Positions 11,651 to 24,063 of a stretch of DNA of 36,022 bases are shown here, piece by piece. How positions within the stretch are numbered: the first letter of the stretch is position 1; every line of letters begins with the position of its first letter. The notes under the pieces were generated by a model that was not told the origin of the DNA, did no database searches, and saw only the letters and a list, made by a program, of their open reading frames with translations. The translations under genes and the position numbers were made by a program. Source of the DNA: Nymphaea colorata (lineage: Eukaryota; Streptophyta; Magnoliopsida; Nymphaeales; Nymphaeaceae). The DNA lies in contig NW_022204723.1 in assembly GCF_008831285.2 (NCBI RefSeq), positions 1-36,022 on the forward strand, written 5' to 3'.

Positions 11651-11841
11651 AAGTAACAACCCGACCCACTCCCGGGCTCGGGCCCCTGGTTCGACGGATC
11701 CCAACCCGCCCCCTAGCGATTTCGGTTCCAATCCTAAAAAGGCTAGGAACCAGGACAATCATCTCATTAAAGCCTCTATTTATAAGTCCTTGAAGATCCC
11801 TTACAATCTTCGATACGGGACTAAACTTCTGGGGTGTTACA
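11651..11841 (-). mobile_element. Short 5' LTR (about 190 bp)
   Basis: On the minus strand it begins TGTAACACCCC at 11841 and ends ...GGGTTGTTACTT beside the primer-binding site, so the inner terminus departs from a perfect CA end. The two ends are near inverted repeats (TGTAACA-CCC and GGGTTGTTAC). It carries a TATA box and, upstream of it, TTTAGTCCCGTATCG (minus strand of 11811-11825), a phrase of a kind I recall from short plant LTRs. It is about 13 times shorter than the 3' segment and I find no matching stretch beyond the first few bases, so the two are not a normal LTR pair. Confidence 0.7.
11777..11784 (-). promoter_or_regulatory. LTR TATA box
   Basis: Minus-strand TATAAATA lies about 60 bases inside the 5' LTR. 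It would place transcription start roughly 30 bases further in, ahead of the primer site and gag. Position and sequence fit the U3 promoter of a compact LTR. Confidence 0.6.
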
Positions 11842-12975
11842 CTTGATAACTTATATTTAATTGAATGTGCGTAACCATTTGTTACATACGTATAGAATGA
11901 CTTAGTGGGTTGAAAAAAGAAGTCCGTTTGGAAATGAATGAGTCAAGTCACTATATTGGTCCCTTATAGTTAATCTAATGTATTTCACTTGTTATTACAT
12001 CTATAATGAATGATTTAAATGGTTGAAATCACAAGTTTATATGGATGCAAATGATTGAAGTCACTATATTTGTACATGTGTAGTTAGTCCGATGAGTTGA
12101 ATTTGTTGTTACATCTATAGGAAACATTCTAAAGGATTGAAATCACATGTTCGTATCAATACGAGTGGGATTTAAGTGATTCATTTTATCACACATACGT
12201 AATTGAATGTGCTTAACTTGTTGTTACATCTATATTAAATGATTTAGTAGATTAAAATCACAGATTTGTATGAAAATGAATGATATTGGAGTGATTCATT
12301 TGTTGTCTTGTAAGTAACCTAATGTGTTTCACTTGTTATTACATATATTTCATCACTTATATTTTATTGAGAGATTAACTGATTGATTTTCACTTGTTAT
12401 TACATATAATTGATCACTTGTATTTAATTGAATGTGCGTGACCATTTCTTACTTACGTATAGAATGACCTAGTGGCTTTGATACCAGAAGTTCGTTTGGA
12501 ATACATATATAATGAATGATTTAAATGATTGAAATCACATGTTCAAGTGGATACAAACGCGTGTAGTTAGTCCGATGAGTTGAATTTATTGTTACAACTA
12601 TAGTGCACGATCTAAATGATTGAAATCACAAGTTCTTATCAATACAAGTGCGATTTAAGTGATTCAAACGATCACACATACTTAATTGAATGTGCTTAAC
12701 TTGTTGTTACATCCATATTGCTAGATTAAGTGAATTCAAATCACAAGTTTGTGTTAAAATAAATGAGATTTGAGTGATTCTTTTGGTGTCTTATAATTAA
12801 CCTAATGTGTTTCACTCGTTATGACATCTATGATCAACGATTTAAACGATAAAAACTCACAAGTTTATATGGATGTAAAGGAGACCTATGGATTAGTTTA
12901 GTTTGATCCCTTGTAGTTTGTTCAATAAGTTGAACATGTTGTTACATCTCATTCATTTGTATCCATACGCACACT

Positions 12976-13005
12976 AAATCACTCGTCTCGATAAGAGTGA
13001 GATTT
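12976..13005. repeat. Short hairpin at a monomer orientation switch (recurs in each HOR unit)
   Basis: 'aaatcactcgt' and a near-complementary 'ac/agagtgagattt' flank a loop of about six bases. Equivalent hairpins lie at about 16128-16157, 18138-18165, 21207-21235, 27522-27551, 30662-30690 and 33817-33845. In the last two one base of the centre is missing. It marks where inverted and forward monomer fragments meet. Confidence 0.7.
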
Positions 13006-13778
13006 AAGTGATTCATTTGATCACGCATACTTAATTGAATGTGCTTAACTTGTTGTTACGTCTATATTAAATGATTTAGTATATTGAAATCATAGGTTTG
13101 TATGGAAATAAATGAGATTTGAGTGATTCATTTGGTGTCTTGTAGGTAACCTAATATGTTTCACTTGTTATTACATATATTTGATCACATATATTTAATT
13201 GAGAGACTAAATGATTCATTTTCACTTGTTATTATATATATTTGATCAATATATTTAATTGAGTGTGCGTAGCCGTTTGTTACATACGTATAGAATGACT
13301 TAGCGGCTTGAAATAAGAAGTTCGTCTGTAAATGAATGAGAGTCAGGTCATTAAGTTGGTCTCTTACAGTTAATCTAGTGTATTTCACTTGTCATTACAT
13401 CTATAATGAATGATTTGAATGATTGAAATCGCAAGTTCATATGGATACAAATGGGATCTATGCATTACTTTGAATGCGTGTAATTAGTTCGATGAGTTGA
13501 ATTTGTTGTTACATCTATAGTGAACGATCTAAAGGATTGAAATCACGCGTTCGTACCAATACAAGTGAGATTTAAATGATTCATATGATCATGCATGCTT
13601 AATTGAATGTGTTTAACTTGTTGTTACAACTATATTAAATGATTTAGTAGATCGAAATCACAAGTTTGTATGAAAATGAATGAGATTCGAGTGATTCATT
13701 TGGTGTCTTATGGTTTACCTAATGTGTTTCACTAGTTGTTACATTTATAATGATTCTTAATACGGATGTCCTCAACAA

Positions 13779-13885
13779 GTGATTCATTTGGTGTCATATA
13801 GTTAACCTAATGTGTTTCACTTGTAATTTAATTGAATGTGCTTAACAAGTGAATTAGGTTAACAATAGGGCACCAAATGAATCAC
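13779..13885. repeat. Inverted repeat (arms about 46 and 41 nt, 20-nt spacer), once per HOR unit
   Basis: Arm 13779-13824 (gtgattcatttggtg ... cacttgt) is answered by 13845-13885 (acaagtg ... caccaaatgaatcac) with an AT-rich spacer. Pairing is imperfect. It is part of the inverted stretch of about 190 bp in each unit. Copies occur near 16931-17038, 18936-19040, 21990-22100, 26645-26750, 29785-29890 and 32935-33045. Confidence 0.75.
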
Positions 13886-13957
13886 TCAAATCTCATTCAT
13901 TTTCATGCAAGCCTGTGATTTCAATCTACTAAATCATTTAACATGGATATAACAATA

Positions 13958-16900
13958 AGTCAAGTACATTCAATAAAGTATGCGTGATCATATGAATCAC
14001 TTAAATCTGACTCGTATTGGTACGGCTATAGTGCACGATCTAAAGGATTGAAATTACAAGTTCGTATCAATACAAGTGCGATTTAAGTGACTCAAATGAT
14101 CACACATACCTAATTAAATGTGCTCAACTTATTGTTACATCCACGTTGCTTGATTAAGCGAACTGAAATCACAAGTTTGTATGAAAATGAATGTGATTCG
14201 AGTGATTCATTTGCTGTCTTATAGTTAACCTAACATGTTTCACATGTTATTACATACATGATCAATGATTTAAATAATTAAAACTCGCAAGTTTATATGG
14301 ATATAAAGGAGACCTATGCATTAGTTTGATCCTTTCTAGTTTGTACGATAAGTTGAACATATTGTTACATCTATAGTGATCGATGCACAAGTTCACATCA
14401 ATACGAGTGAGATTTAAGTGATTCAATTGATCACGCATATTTAATTGAATGTACTTAACTTGTTGTTACGTTTATATTAAATGATTTAGAAAATTTAAAT
14501 CATAGGTTTATATGAAAATGAATGGGATTCGATTGATTCATTTGGTGTCTTACAAGTAACTTAATGTGTTTCACTTGTTATTACATACATTTGATCACTT
14601 ATGTTTAATCGAGCGATTATGCGATTCATTTTTACTTGTTCTTACATACATTTGATAACTTATATTTAATTGAATGTGCGTAACTATTTGTTACATACGT
14701 ATAGAATGACTTAGTGGGTTGAAAAAAGAAGTCCGTTTGGAAATGAATGAGTCAAGTCACTATATTGGTCCCTTAAAGTTAATCTAATGTATTTCACTTG
14801 TTATTACATCTATAATGAATGATTTAAATGGTTGAAATCACAAGTTTATATGGATGCAAATGGTTGAAGTCACTATATTTGTACACGTGTAGTTAGTCCG
14901 ATGAGTTGAATTTGTTGTTACATCTATAGAAACGTTCTAAAGGATTGAAATCACATGTTCGTACGAATACAAGTGAGATTTAAGTGATTCATATAATCAT
15001 GCATACTTAATTGAATGTGTTTAACTTGTTGTTACGTCTATAATAGATGATTTAGTAGATTGAAATCACAAGTTTGTGCGAAAATGAATGAGATTCAAGT
15101 GATTCATTTGGTGTCTTGTAGTTAACCTATTGTGTTTCACTTGTTATTACATCTTTGATCAATGATTTAAATGATTAAAACTTACAAGTTTGTATGGATA
15201 TAAAGGAGACCTATGCATTAGTTTGATCCCTTGTAGTTAGTTCAATAAGTTGAACTAGTTCTTACATCTATGGTGATCGATGTAAGGAATTGAAATCACA
15301 AGTTCGTATCAATACGAGTGGGATTTAAGAGATTCATTTTATCACACATACATAATTGAATGTGCTTAACTTGTTGTTACATCTATATTAAATGATTTAG
15401 TAGATTAAAATCATAGGTTTGTATGAAAATGAATGATATTGGAGTGATTCATTTGGTGTCTTGTAAGTAACCTAATGTGTTTCACTTGTTATTACATATA
15501 TTTCATCACTTATATTTAATTGAGAGATTAAATGATTGATTTTCACTTGTTATTACATATAATAGATCACTTGTATTTAATTGAATGTGCGTGACCATTT
15601 CTTACTTACGTATAGAATGACCTAGTGGCTTTGATACTAGAAGTTCGTTTGGAATACATATATAATGAATGATTTAAATGATTGAAATCACATGTTCATG
15701 TGGATACAAACGCATGTAGTTAGTCCGATGAGTTGAATTTATTGTTACAACTATAGTGCAGGATCTAAATGATAGAAATCACAAGTTCGTATCAATACAA
15801 GTGCGATTTAAGTGATTGAAATGATCACACATACTTAATTGAATGTGCTTAACTTGTTGTTACATCCATATTGCTAGATTAAGTGAATTCAAATCACAAG
15901 TTTGTGTGAAAATAAATGAGATTTGAGTGATTAATTTAGTGTCTTATAATTAACCTAATGTGTTTTACTCGTTATGACATCCATGATCAACGATTTAAAC
16001 GATAAAAACTCACAAGTTTATATGGATGTAAAGGAGACCTATGGATTAGTTTAGTTTGATCCCTTGTAGTTTGTTCAATAAGTTGAACATGTTGTTACAT
16101 CTCATTCATTTGTATCCATACGCACACTAAATCACTCGTCTCGATACGAGTGATATTTCAGTGATTCATTTGATCACGCATACTTAATTGAATGTGCTTA
16201 ACTCGTTGTTACGTCTATATTAAATGATTTAGTATATTGAAATCATAGGTTTGTATGGAAACGAACGAGATTTGAGTGATTCATTTGGTGTCTTGTAGGT
16301 AACCTAATATGTTTCACTTGTTATTACATATATTTGATCACATATATTTAATTGAGAGATTAAATGATTCATTTTCACTTGTTATTACATATATTTGATC
16401 AATATATTTAATTGAGTGTGCGTAGCCGTTTGTTACATATGTATAGAATGACTTAGCGGCTTGAAATAAGAAGTTCGTCTGCAAATGAATGAGAGTGAAG
16501 TCATTATGTTGGTCCCTTACAGTTAATCTAGTGTATTTCACTTGTTATTACATCTATAATGAATGATTTAAATGATTGAAATCGCAAGTTCATATGGATA
16601 CAAATGGGATCTATGCATTACTTTGAATGCGCGTAATTAGTCCGATGAGTTGAATTTGTTGTTACATTTATAGTGAACGATCTAAAGGATTGAAATCACG
16701 CGTTCGTACCAATACAAGTGAGATTTAAATGATTCATATGATCATGCATGCTTAATTGAATGTGTTTAACTTGTTGTTTCATCTATATTAAATGATTTAG
16801 TAGATCGAAATCACAAGTTCGTATGAAAATGAATGAGATTCGAGTGATTCATTTGGTGTCTTATGGTTTACCTAATGTGTTTCACTAGTTGTTACATTTA

Positions 16901-17110
16901 TAATGATTCTTAATACGGATGTCCTTAACAAGTGATTCATTTGGTGTCATATAGTTAACCTAATGTGTTTCACTTGTAATTTAATTGAATGTGCTTAACA
17001 AGTGACTTAGGTTAACAATAAGGCACCAAATAAATCACTCAAATCTCATTCATTTTCATGCAAGCCTGTGATTTCAATCTACTAAATCATTTAACATCGA
17101 TATAACAATA
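13958..17110 (+). repeat. HOR unit, plus arm, full length (3153 bp)
   Basis: The only essentially full-length unit of this arm. It differs from the 3155-bp units of the opposite arm by small substitutions and indels. Confidence 0.85.
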
Positions 17111-19113
17111 AGTCAAGTACATTCAATAAAGTCTGCATGATCATATGAATCACTTAAATCTAACTCGTATTGGTACGGACATAAAGGATTAAAACTTACA
17201 AGTTTGTATGGACATAAAGGAGACCTATGCATTAGTTTGATCCCTGTAGTTAGTTCAATAAGTTGAACTAGTTCTTACATCTATGGTGATCGATATAAGG
17301 AATTGAAATCACAAGTTCGTATCAATACGAGTGGGATTTAAGTGATTCATTTTATCACACATACGTAATTGAATGGCTTAACTTGTTGTTACGTTTATAT
17401 TAAATGATTTAGTAGATTAAAATCATAGGTTTGTATGAAAATGAATGATATTGGAGTGATTCATTTGGTATCTTGTAAGTAACTAATGTGTTTCACTTGT
17501 TATTACATATATTTGATCACTTATATTTAATTGAGAGAGATTAAATGATTGATTTTCACTTGTTATTACATATAATTGATCACTTGTATTTAATTGAATG
17601 TGCGTGACCATTTCTTACTTACGTATAGAATGACCTAGTGGCTTTGATACTAGAAGTTCGTTTGGAATACATATATAATGAATGATTTAAATGATTGAAA
17701 TCACATGTTCATGTGGATACAAACGCATGTAGTTAGTCCGATGAGTTGAATTTATTGTTACAACTATAGTGCACGATCTAAATGATTGAAATCACAAGTT
17801 CGTATCAATACAAGTGCGATTTAAGTGATTCAAATGATCACACATACTTAATTGAATGTGCTTAACTTGTAGTTACATCCATATTGCTAGATTAAGTGAA
17901 TTCAAATCAAAGTTTGTGTGAAAATAAATGAGATTTGAGTGATTATTTAGTGTCTTATAACTAACCTAATGTGTTTACTCGTTATGACATCATGATCAAC
18001 GATTTAAACGATAAAAACTCACAAGTTTATATGGATGTAAAGGAGACCTATGGATTAGTTTAGTTTGATCCCTTGTAGTTTGTTCAATAAGTTGAACATG
18101 TTGTTACATCTCATTCATTTGTATCCATACGCACACTAAATCACTGTCTCGATACGAGTGAGATTTAAGTGATTCATTTGATACGCATACTTAATTGAAT
18201 GTGCTTAACTTGTTGTTACGTCTATATTAAATGATTTAGTATATTGAAATCATAGGTTTGTATGGAAACGAACGAGATTTGAGTGATTCATTTGGTGTCT
18301 TGTAGGTAACCTAATCTGTTTCACTTGTTATTACATATATTTGATCACATATATTTAATTGAGAGATTAAATGATTCATTTTCACTTGATATTACATATA
18401 TTTGATCAATATATTTAATTGAGTGTGCGTAGCCGTTTGTTACATACGTATAGAATGACTTAGCGGCTTGAAATAAGAAGTTCGTCTGTAAATGAATGAG
18501 AGTCAGGTCATTAAGTTGGTCCTTACAGTTAATCTAGTGTATTTCACTTGTCATTACATCTATAATGAATGATTTGAATGATTGAAATCGCAAGTTCATA
18601 TGGATACAAATGGGATCTATGCATTACTTTGAATGCGTGTAATTAGTCCGATGAGTTGAATTTGTTGTTACATTATAGTGAACGATCTAAAGGATTGAAA
18701 TCACGCGTTCGTACCAATACAAGTGAGATTTAAATGATTCATATGATCATGCATGCTTAATTGAATGTGTTTAACTTGTTGTTACATCTATATTAAATGA
18801 TTTAGTAGATCGAAATCACAAGTTTGTATGAAAATGAATGAGATTCGAGTGATTCATTTGGTGTCTTATGGTTTACCTAATGTGTTTCACTAGTTGTTAC
18901 ATTTATAATGATTCTTAATACGGATGTCCTTAACAAGTGATTCATTTGGTGTCATATAGTTAACCTAATGTGTTTCACTTGTAATTTAATTGAATGTGCT
19001 TAGCAAGTGAAAGGTTAACAATAAGGCACCAAATGAATCACTCAAATCTCATTCATTTTCATGCAAGCCTGTGATTTCAATCTACTAAATCATTTAACAT
19101 GGATATAACAATA
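17111..19113 (+). repeat. HOR unit, plus arm, shortened to 2003 bp
   Basis: Near 17176-17190 sequence equivalent to 14025-14049 is joined to sequence equivalent to about 15176. This removes about 1.14 kb, close to ten monomers. The rest follows the unit at 13958. Confidence 0.8.
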
Positions 19114-22100
19114 AGTCAAGTACATTCATTAAAGTACGTTCATTACAAGTTCGTATCAATACAAGTGCGATTTAAGTGATTTTAAATGATCACACATACT
19201 AATTAAATGTGCTTAACTTATTGTTACATCCATGTTGCTTGATTAAGTGAACTGAAATCACAAGTTTGTATGAAAATGAATGTGATTCGAGTGATGCATT
19301 TGGTGTCTTATATTAACTTAACGTGTTTCACATGTTATTACATCCATGATCAATATTTAAATAATTAAAACTCACAAGTTTATATGGATATAAAGGAGAC
19401 CTATGCATTAGTTTGATCCTTTCTAGTTTGTACGATAAGTTGAACATGTTGTTACATCTATAGTGATCGATGCACAAGTTCACATCAATACGAGTGGGAT
19501 TTAAGTGATTCAATTGATCACGCATATTTAATTGAATGTACTTAACTTGTTGTTACGTTTATATTAAATGATTTAGAAATTCAAATCATAGGTTATATGA
19601 AAATGAATGGGATTCGAGTGATTCATTTGGTGTCTTACAGGTAACTTAATGTGTTTCACTTGTTATTACATACATTTGATCACTTATGTTTAATCGAGAG
19701 ATTATGTGATTCATTTTTACTTGTTCTTACATACATTTGATAACTTATATTTAATTGAATGTGCGTAACCATTTGTTACATACGTATAGAATGACTTAGT
19801 GGCTTGAAAAAAGAAGTCCGTTTGGAAATGAATGAGAGTCAAGTCACTATATTGGTCCTTATAGTTAATCTAATGTATTTCACTTGTTATTACATCTATA
19901 ATGAATGATTTAAATGGTTGAAATCACAAGTTTATATGGATACAAATGGTTGAAGTCACTATATTTGTACACGTGTAGTTAGTCCGATGAGTTGAATTTG
20001 TTGTTACATCTATAGGGAACGTTCTAAAGGATTGAAATCACATGTTCGTACGAATACAACTGAGATTTAAGTGATTCATATAATCATGCATACTTAATTG
20101 AATGTGTTTAACTTGTTGTTACGTCTATAATAAATGATTTAGTAGATTGAAATCACAAGTTTGTGCGAAAATGAATGAGATTCGGTGATTCATTTGGTGT
20201 CTTGTAGTTAACCTATTGTGTTTCACTTGTTATTACATCTTTGATCAATGATTTAAATGATTAAAACTTACAAGTTTGTATGGACATAAAGGAGACCTAT
20301 GCATTAGTTTGATCCCTTGTAGTTAGTTCAATAAGTTGAACTAGTTCTTACATCTATGGTGATCGATGTAAGGAATTGAAATCACAAGTTCGTATCAATA
20401 CGAGTGGGATTTAAGTGATTCATTTTATCACACATACGTAATTGAATGTGCTTAACTTGTTGTTACGTTATATTAAATGATTTAGTAGATTAAAATCATA
20501 GGTTTGTATGAAAATGAATGATATTGGAGTGATTCATTTGGTGTCTTGTAAGTAACCTAATGTGTTTCACTTGTTATTACATATATTTGATCACTTATAT
20601 TTAATTGAGGATTAAATGATTGATTTTCATTGTTATTACATATAATTGATCACTTGTATTTAATTGAATGTGCGTACCATTTCTTACTTACGTATAGAAT
20701 GACCTAGTGGCTTTGATACAGAAGTTCGTTTGGAATACATATATAATGAATGATTTAAATGATTGAAATCACATGTTCATGTGGATACAAACGCGTGTAG
20801 TTAGTCCGATGAGTTGAAGTTATTGTTACAACTATAGTGCACGATCTAAATGATTGAAATCACAAGTTCGTATCAATAAATGCGATTTAAGTGATTCAAA
20901 TGATCACACATACTTAATTGAATGTGCTTAACTTGTTGTTACATCCATATTGCTAGATTAAGTGAATTCAAATCACAAGTTTGTGTGAAAATAAATGAGA
21001 TTTGAGTGATTCATTTGGTGTCTTATAATTAACCTAATGTGTTTCACTCGTTATGACATCTATGATCAACGATTTAAACGATAAAAACTCACAAGTTTAT
21101 ATGGATGTAAAGGAGACCTATGGATTAGTTTAGTTTGATCCCTTGTAGTTTGTTCAATAATTGAACATGTTGTTACATCTCATTCATTTGTATCCATACG
21201 CACACTAAATCACTCGTCTCGATACGAGTGAGATTTAAGTGATTCATTTGATCACGCATACTTAATTGAATGTGCTTAACTTGTTGTTACGTCTATATTA
21301 AATGATTTAGTATATTGAAATCATAGGTTTGTATGGAAATGAATGAGATTTGAGTGATTCATTTGGTGTCTTGTAGGTAACCTAATATGTTTCACTTGTT
21401 ATTACATATATTTAATTGAGAGATTAAATGATTCATTTTCACTTGTTATTACATATATTTGATCAATATATTTAATTGAGTGTGCGTAGCCATTTGTTAC
21501 ATACGTATAGAATGACTTAGTGGCTTGAAATAAGAAGTTCGTTTGGAAATGAATGAGAGTCAGGTCATTAGTTGGTCCTTACAGTTAATCTAGTGTATTT
21601 CACTTGTTATTACACTATAATGAATGATTTAAATGATCGAAATCGCAAGTTCATATGGATACAAATGGGATCTATGCATTACTTTGAATGCGTGTAATTA
21701 GTCCGATGAGTTGAATTTGTTGTTACATCTATAGTGAACGATCTAAAGGATTGAAATCACGCGTTCGTACCAATACAAGTGAGATTTAAATGATTCATAT
21801 GATCATGCATGCTTAATTGAATGTGTTTAACTTGTTGTTACATCTATATTAAATGATTTAGTAGATCGAAATCACAAGTTGTATGAAAATGAATGAGATT
21901 CGAGTGATTCATTTGGTGTCTTATGGTTTACCTAATGTGTTTCACTAGTTGTTACATTTATAATGATTCTTAATATGGATGTCCTTAACAAGTGATTCAT
22001 TTGGTGTCATATAGTTAACCTAATGTGTTTCACTTGTAATTTAATTGAATGTGCTTAACAAGTGAATTAGGTTAACAATAGGGCACCAAATGAATCACTC

Positions 22101-22170
22101 AAATCTCATTCATTTTCATGCAAGCCTGTGATTTCAATCTACTAAATCATTTAACATGGATATAACAATA
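19114..22170 (+). repeat. HOR unit, plus arm, 3057 bp, with a junction deletion near 19137
   Basis: Around 19131-19145 about 67 bases present in other units are missing and replaced by six unmatched bases ('cgttca'). The remaining shortfall comes from scattered single-base deletions. Confidence 0.8.
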
Positions 22171-24063
22171 AGTCAAGTACATTCAATAAAGTATGCGTGA
22201 TCATATGAATCACTTAAATCTGACTCGTATTGGTACGACTATAGTGCACGATCTAAAGGATTGAAATTACAAGTTCGTATCAATACAAGTGCGATTTAAG
22301 TGATTCAAATGATCACACATACTAATTGAATGTGCTTAACTATTGTTACATCCATGTTGCTTGATTAAGTGAACTGAAATCACAAGTTTGTATGAAAATG
22401 AATGTGATTCGAGTGATTCATTTGGTGTCTTATAGTTAACCTAACGTGTTTCACATGTTATTACATCCATGATCAATGATTTAAATAATTAAAACTCACA
22501 AGTTTATATGGATATAAAGGAGACCTATGCATTAGTTTGATCCTTTCTAGTTTGTACGATAAGTTGAACATGTTGTTACATCTATAGTGATCGATGCACA
22601 AGTTCACATCAATACGAGTGGGATTTAAGTGATTCAATTGATCACGCATATTTAATTGAATGTACTTAACTTGTTGTTACGTTTATATTAAATGATTTAG
22701 TAAATTAAATCATAGGTTTATATGAAAATGAATGGGATTCGAGTGATTCATTTGGTGTCTTACAGGTAACTTAATGTGTTTCACTTGTTATTACATACAT
22801 TTGATCACTTATGTTTAATCGAGAGATTATGTGATTCATTTTTACTTGTTCTTACATACATTTGATAACTTATATTTAATTGAATGTGCGTAACCATTTG
22901 TTACATACGTATAGAATGACTTGTGGCTTGAAAAAAGAAGTCCGTTTGGAAATGAATGAGAGTCAAGTCACTATATTGGTCCCTTATAGTTAATCTAATG
23001 TATTTCACTTGTTATTACATCTATAATGAATGATTTAAATGGTTGAAATCACAAGTTTATATGGATACAAATGGTTGAAGTCACTATATTTGACACGTGT
23101 AGTTAGTCCGATGAGTTGAATTTGTTGTTACATCTATAGGGAACGTTCTAAAGGATTGAAATCACATGTTCGTACGAATACAAGTGAGATTTAAGTGATT
23201 CATATAATCATGCATACTTAATTGAATGTGTTTAACTTGTTGTTACGTCTATAATAAATGATTTAGTAGATTGAAATCACAAGTTTGTGCGAAAATGAAT
23301 GAGATTCGAGTGATTCATTTGGTGTCTTGTAGTTAACCTATTGTGTTTCACTTGTTATTACATCTTTGATCAATGATTTAAATGATTAAAACTTACAAGT
23401 TTGTATGGATATAAAGGAGACCTATGCATTAGTTTGATCCCTTGTAGTTAGTTCAATAAGTTGAACTAGTTCTTACATCTATGGTGATCGATGTAAGGAA
23501 TTGAAATCACAAGTTCGTATCAATACGAGTGGGATTTAAGTGATTCATTTTATCACACATACGTAATTGAATGTGCTTAACTTGTTGTTACGTCTATATT
23601 AAATGATTTAGTAGATTAAAATCATAGGTTTGTATGAAAATGAATGATATTGGAGTGATTCATTTGGTGTCTTGTAAGTAACCTAATGTGTTTCACTTGT
23701 TATTACATATATTTGATCACTTATATTTAATTGAGAGATTAAGTGATTATTTTCACTTGTTATTACATATAATTGATCACTTGTATTTAATTGAATGTGC
23801 GTGACCATTTCTTACTTACGTATAGAATGACCTAGTGGCTTTGATACCAGAAGTTCGTTTGGAATACATATATAATGAATGATTTAAATGATTGAAATCA
23901 CATGTTCATGTGGATACAAACGCTGTAGTTAGTCCGATGAGTTGAATTTATTGTTACAACTATAGTGCACGATCTAAATGATTGAAATCACAAGTTCGTA
24001 TCAATACAAGTGCGATTTAAGTGATTCAAATGATCACACATACTTAATTGAATGTGCTTAACT

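Larger units (their letters stand above)
4371..11841 (-). mobile_element. Ty3/gypsy chromovirus-type LTR retrotransposon (Tekay/Del-like), minus strand
   Basis: A 7471-bp non-satellite insertion bounded by TG...CA: plus strand 'tgtcacgacc' at 4371 and 'ggggtgttaca' ending at 11841. On the minus strand the order is short 5' LTR, primer-binding site, gag-pol ORF, polypurine tract, then a long segment in the 3' LTR position. The order gag-PR-RT-RH-IN with a C-terminal chromodomain-like tail is typical of plant chromoviruses. Three things are odd. The 5' LTR (about 190 bp) and the 3' segment (2527 bp) do not match. No 5-bp target-site duplication is seen (left flank ...aagct, right flank cttga...). 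The satellite on the two sides belongs to different HORs. It may be a recombinant of two elements. Family assignment is by protein motifs only. Confidence 0.9.
11842..13957 (+). repeat. Partial HOR unit next to the retrotransposon, with a 345-bp internal deletion
   Basis: It begins 'cttgataac', corresponding to 14653 in the next unit, which is 2810 bp away instead of 3153. The missing 345 bp lies at about 12151: sequence matching 14959 jumps to sequence matching 15304. That is exactly three 115-bp monomers. Confidence 0.8.
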
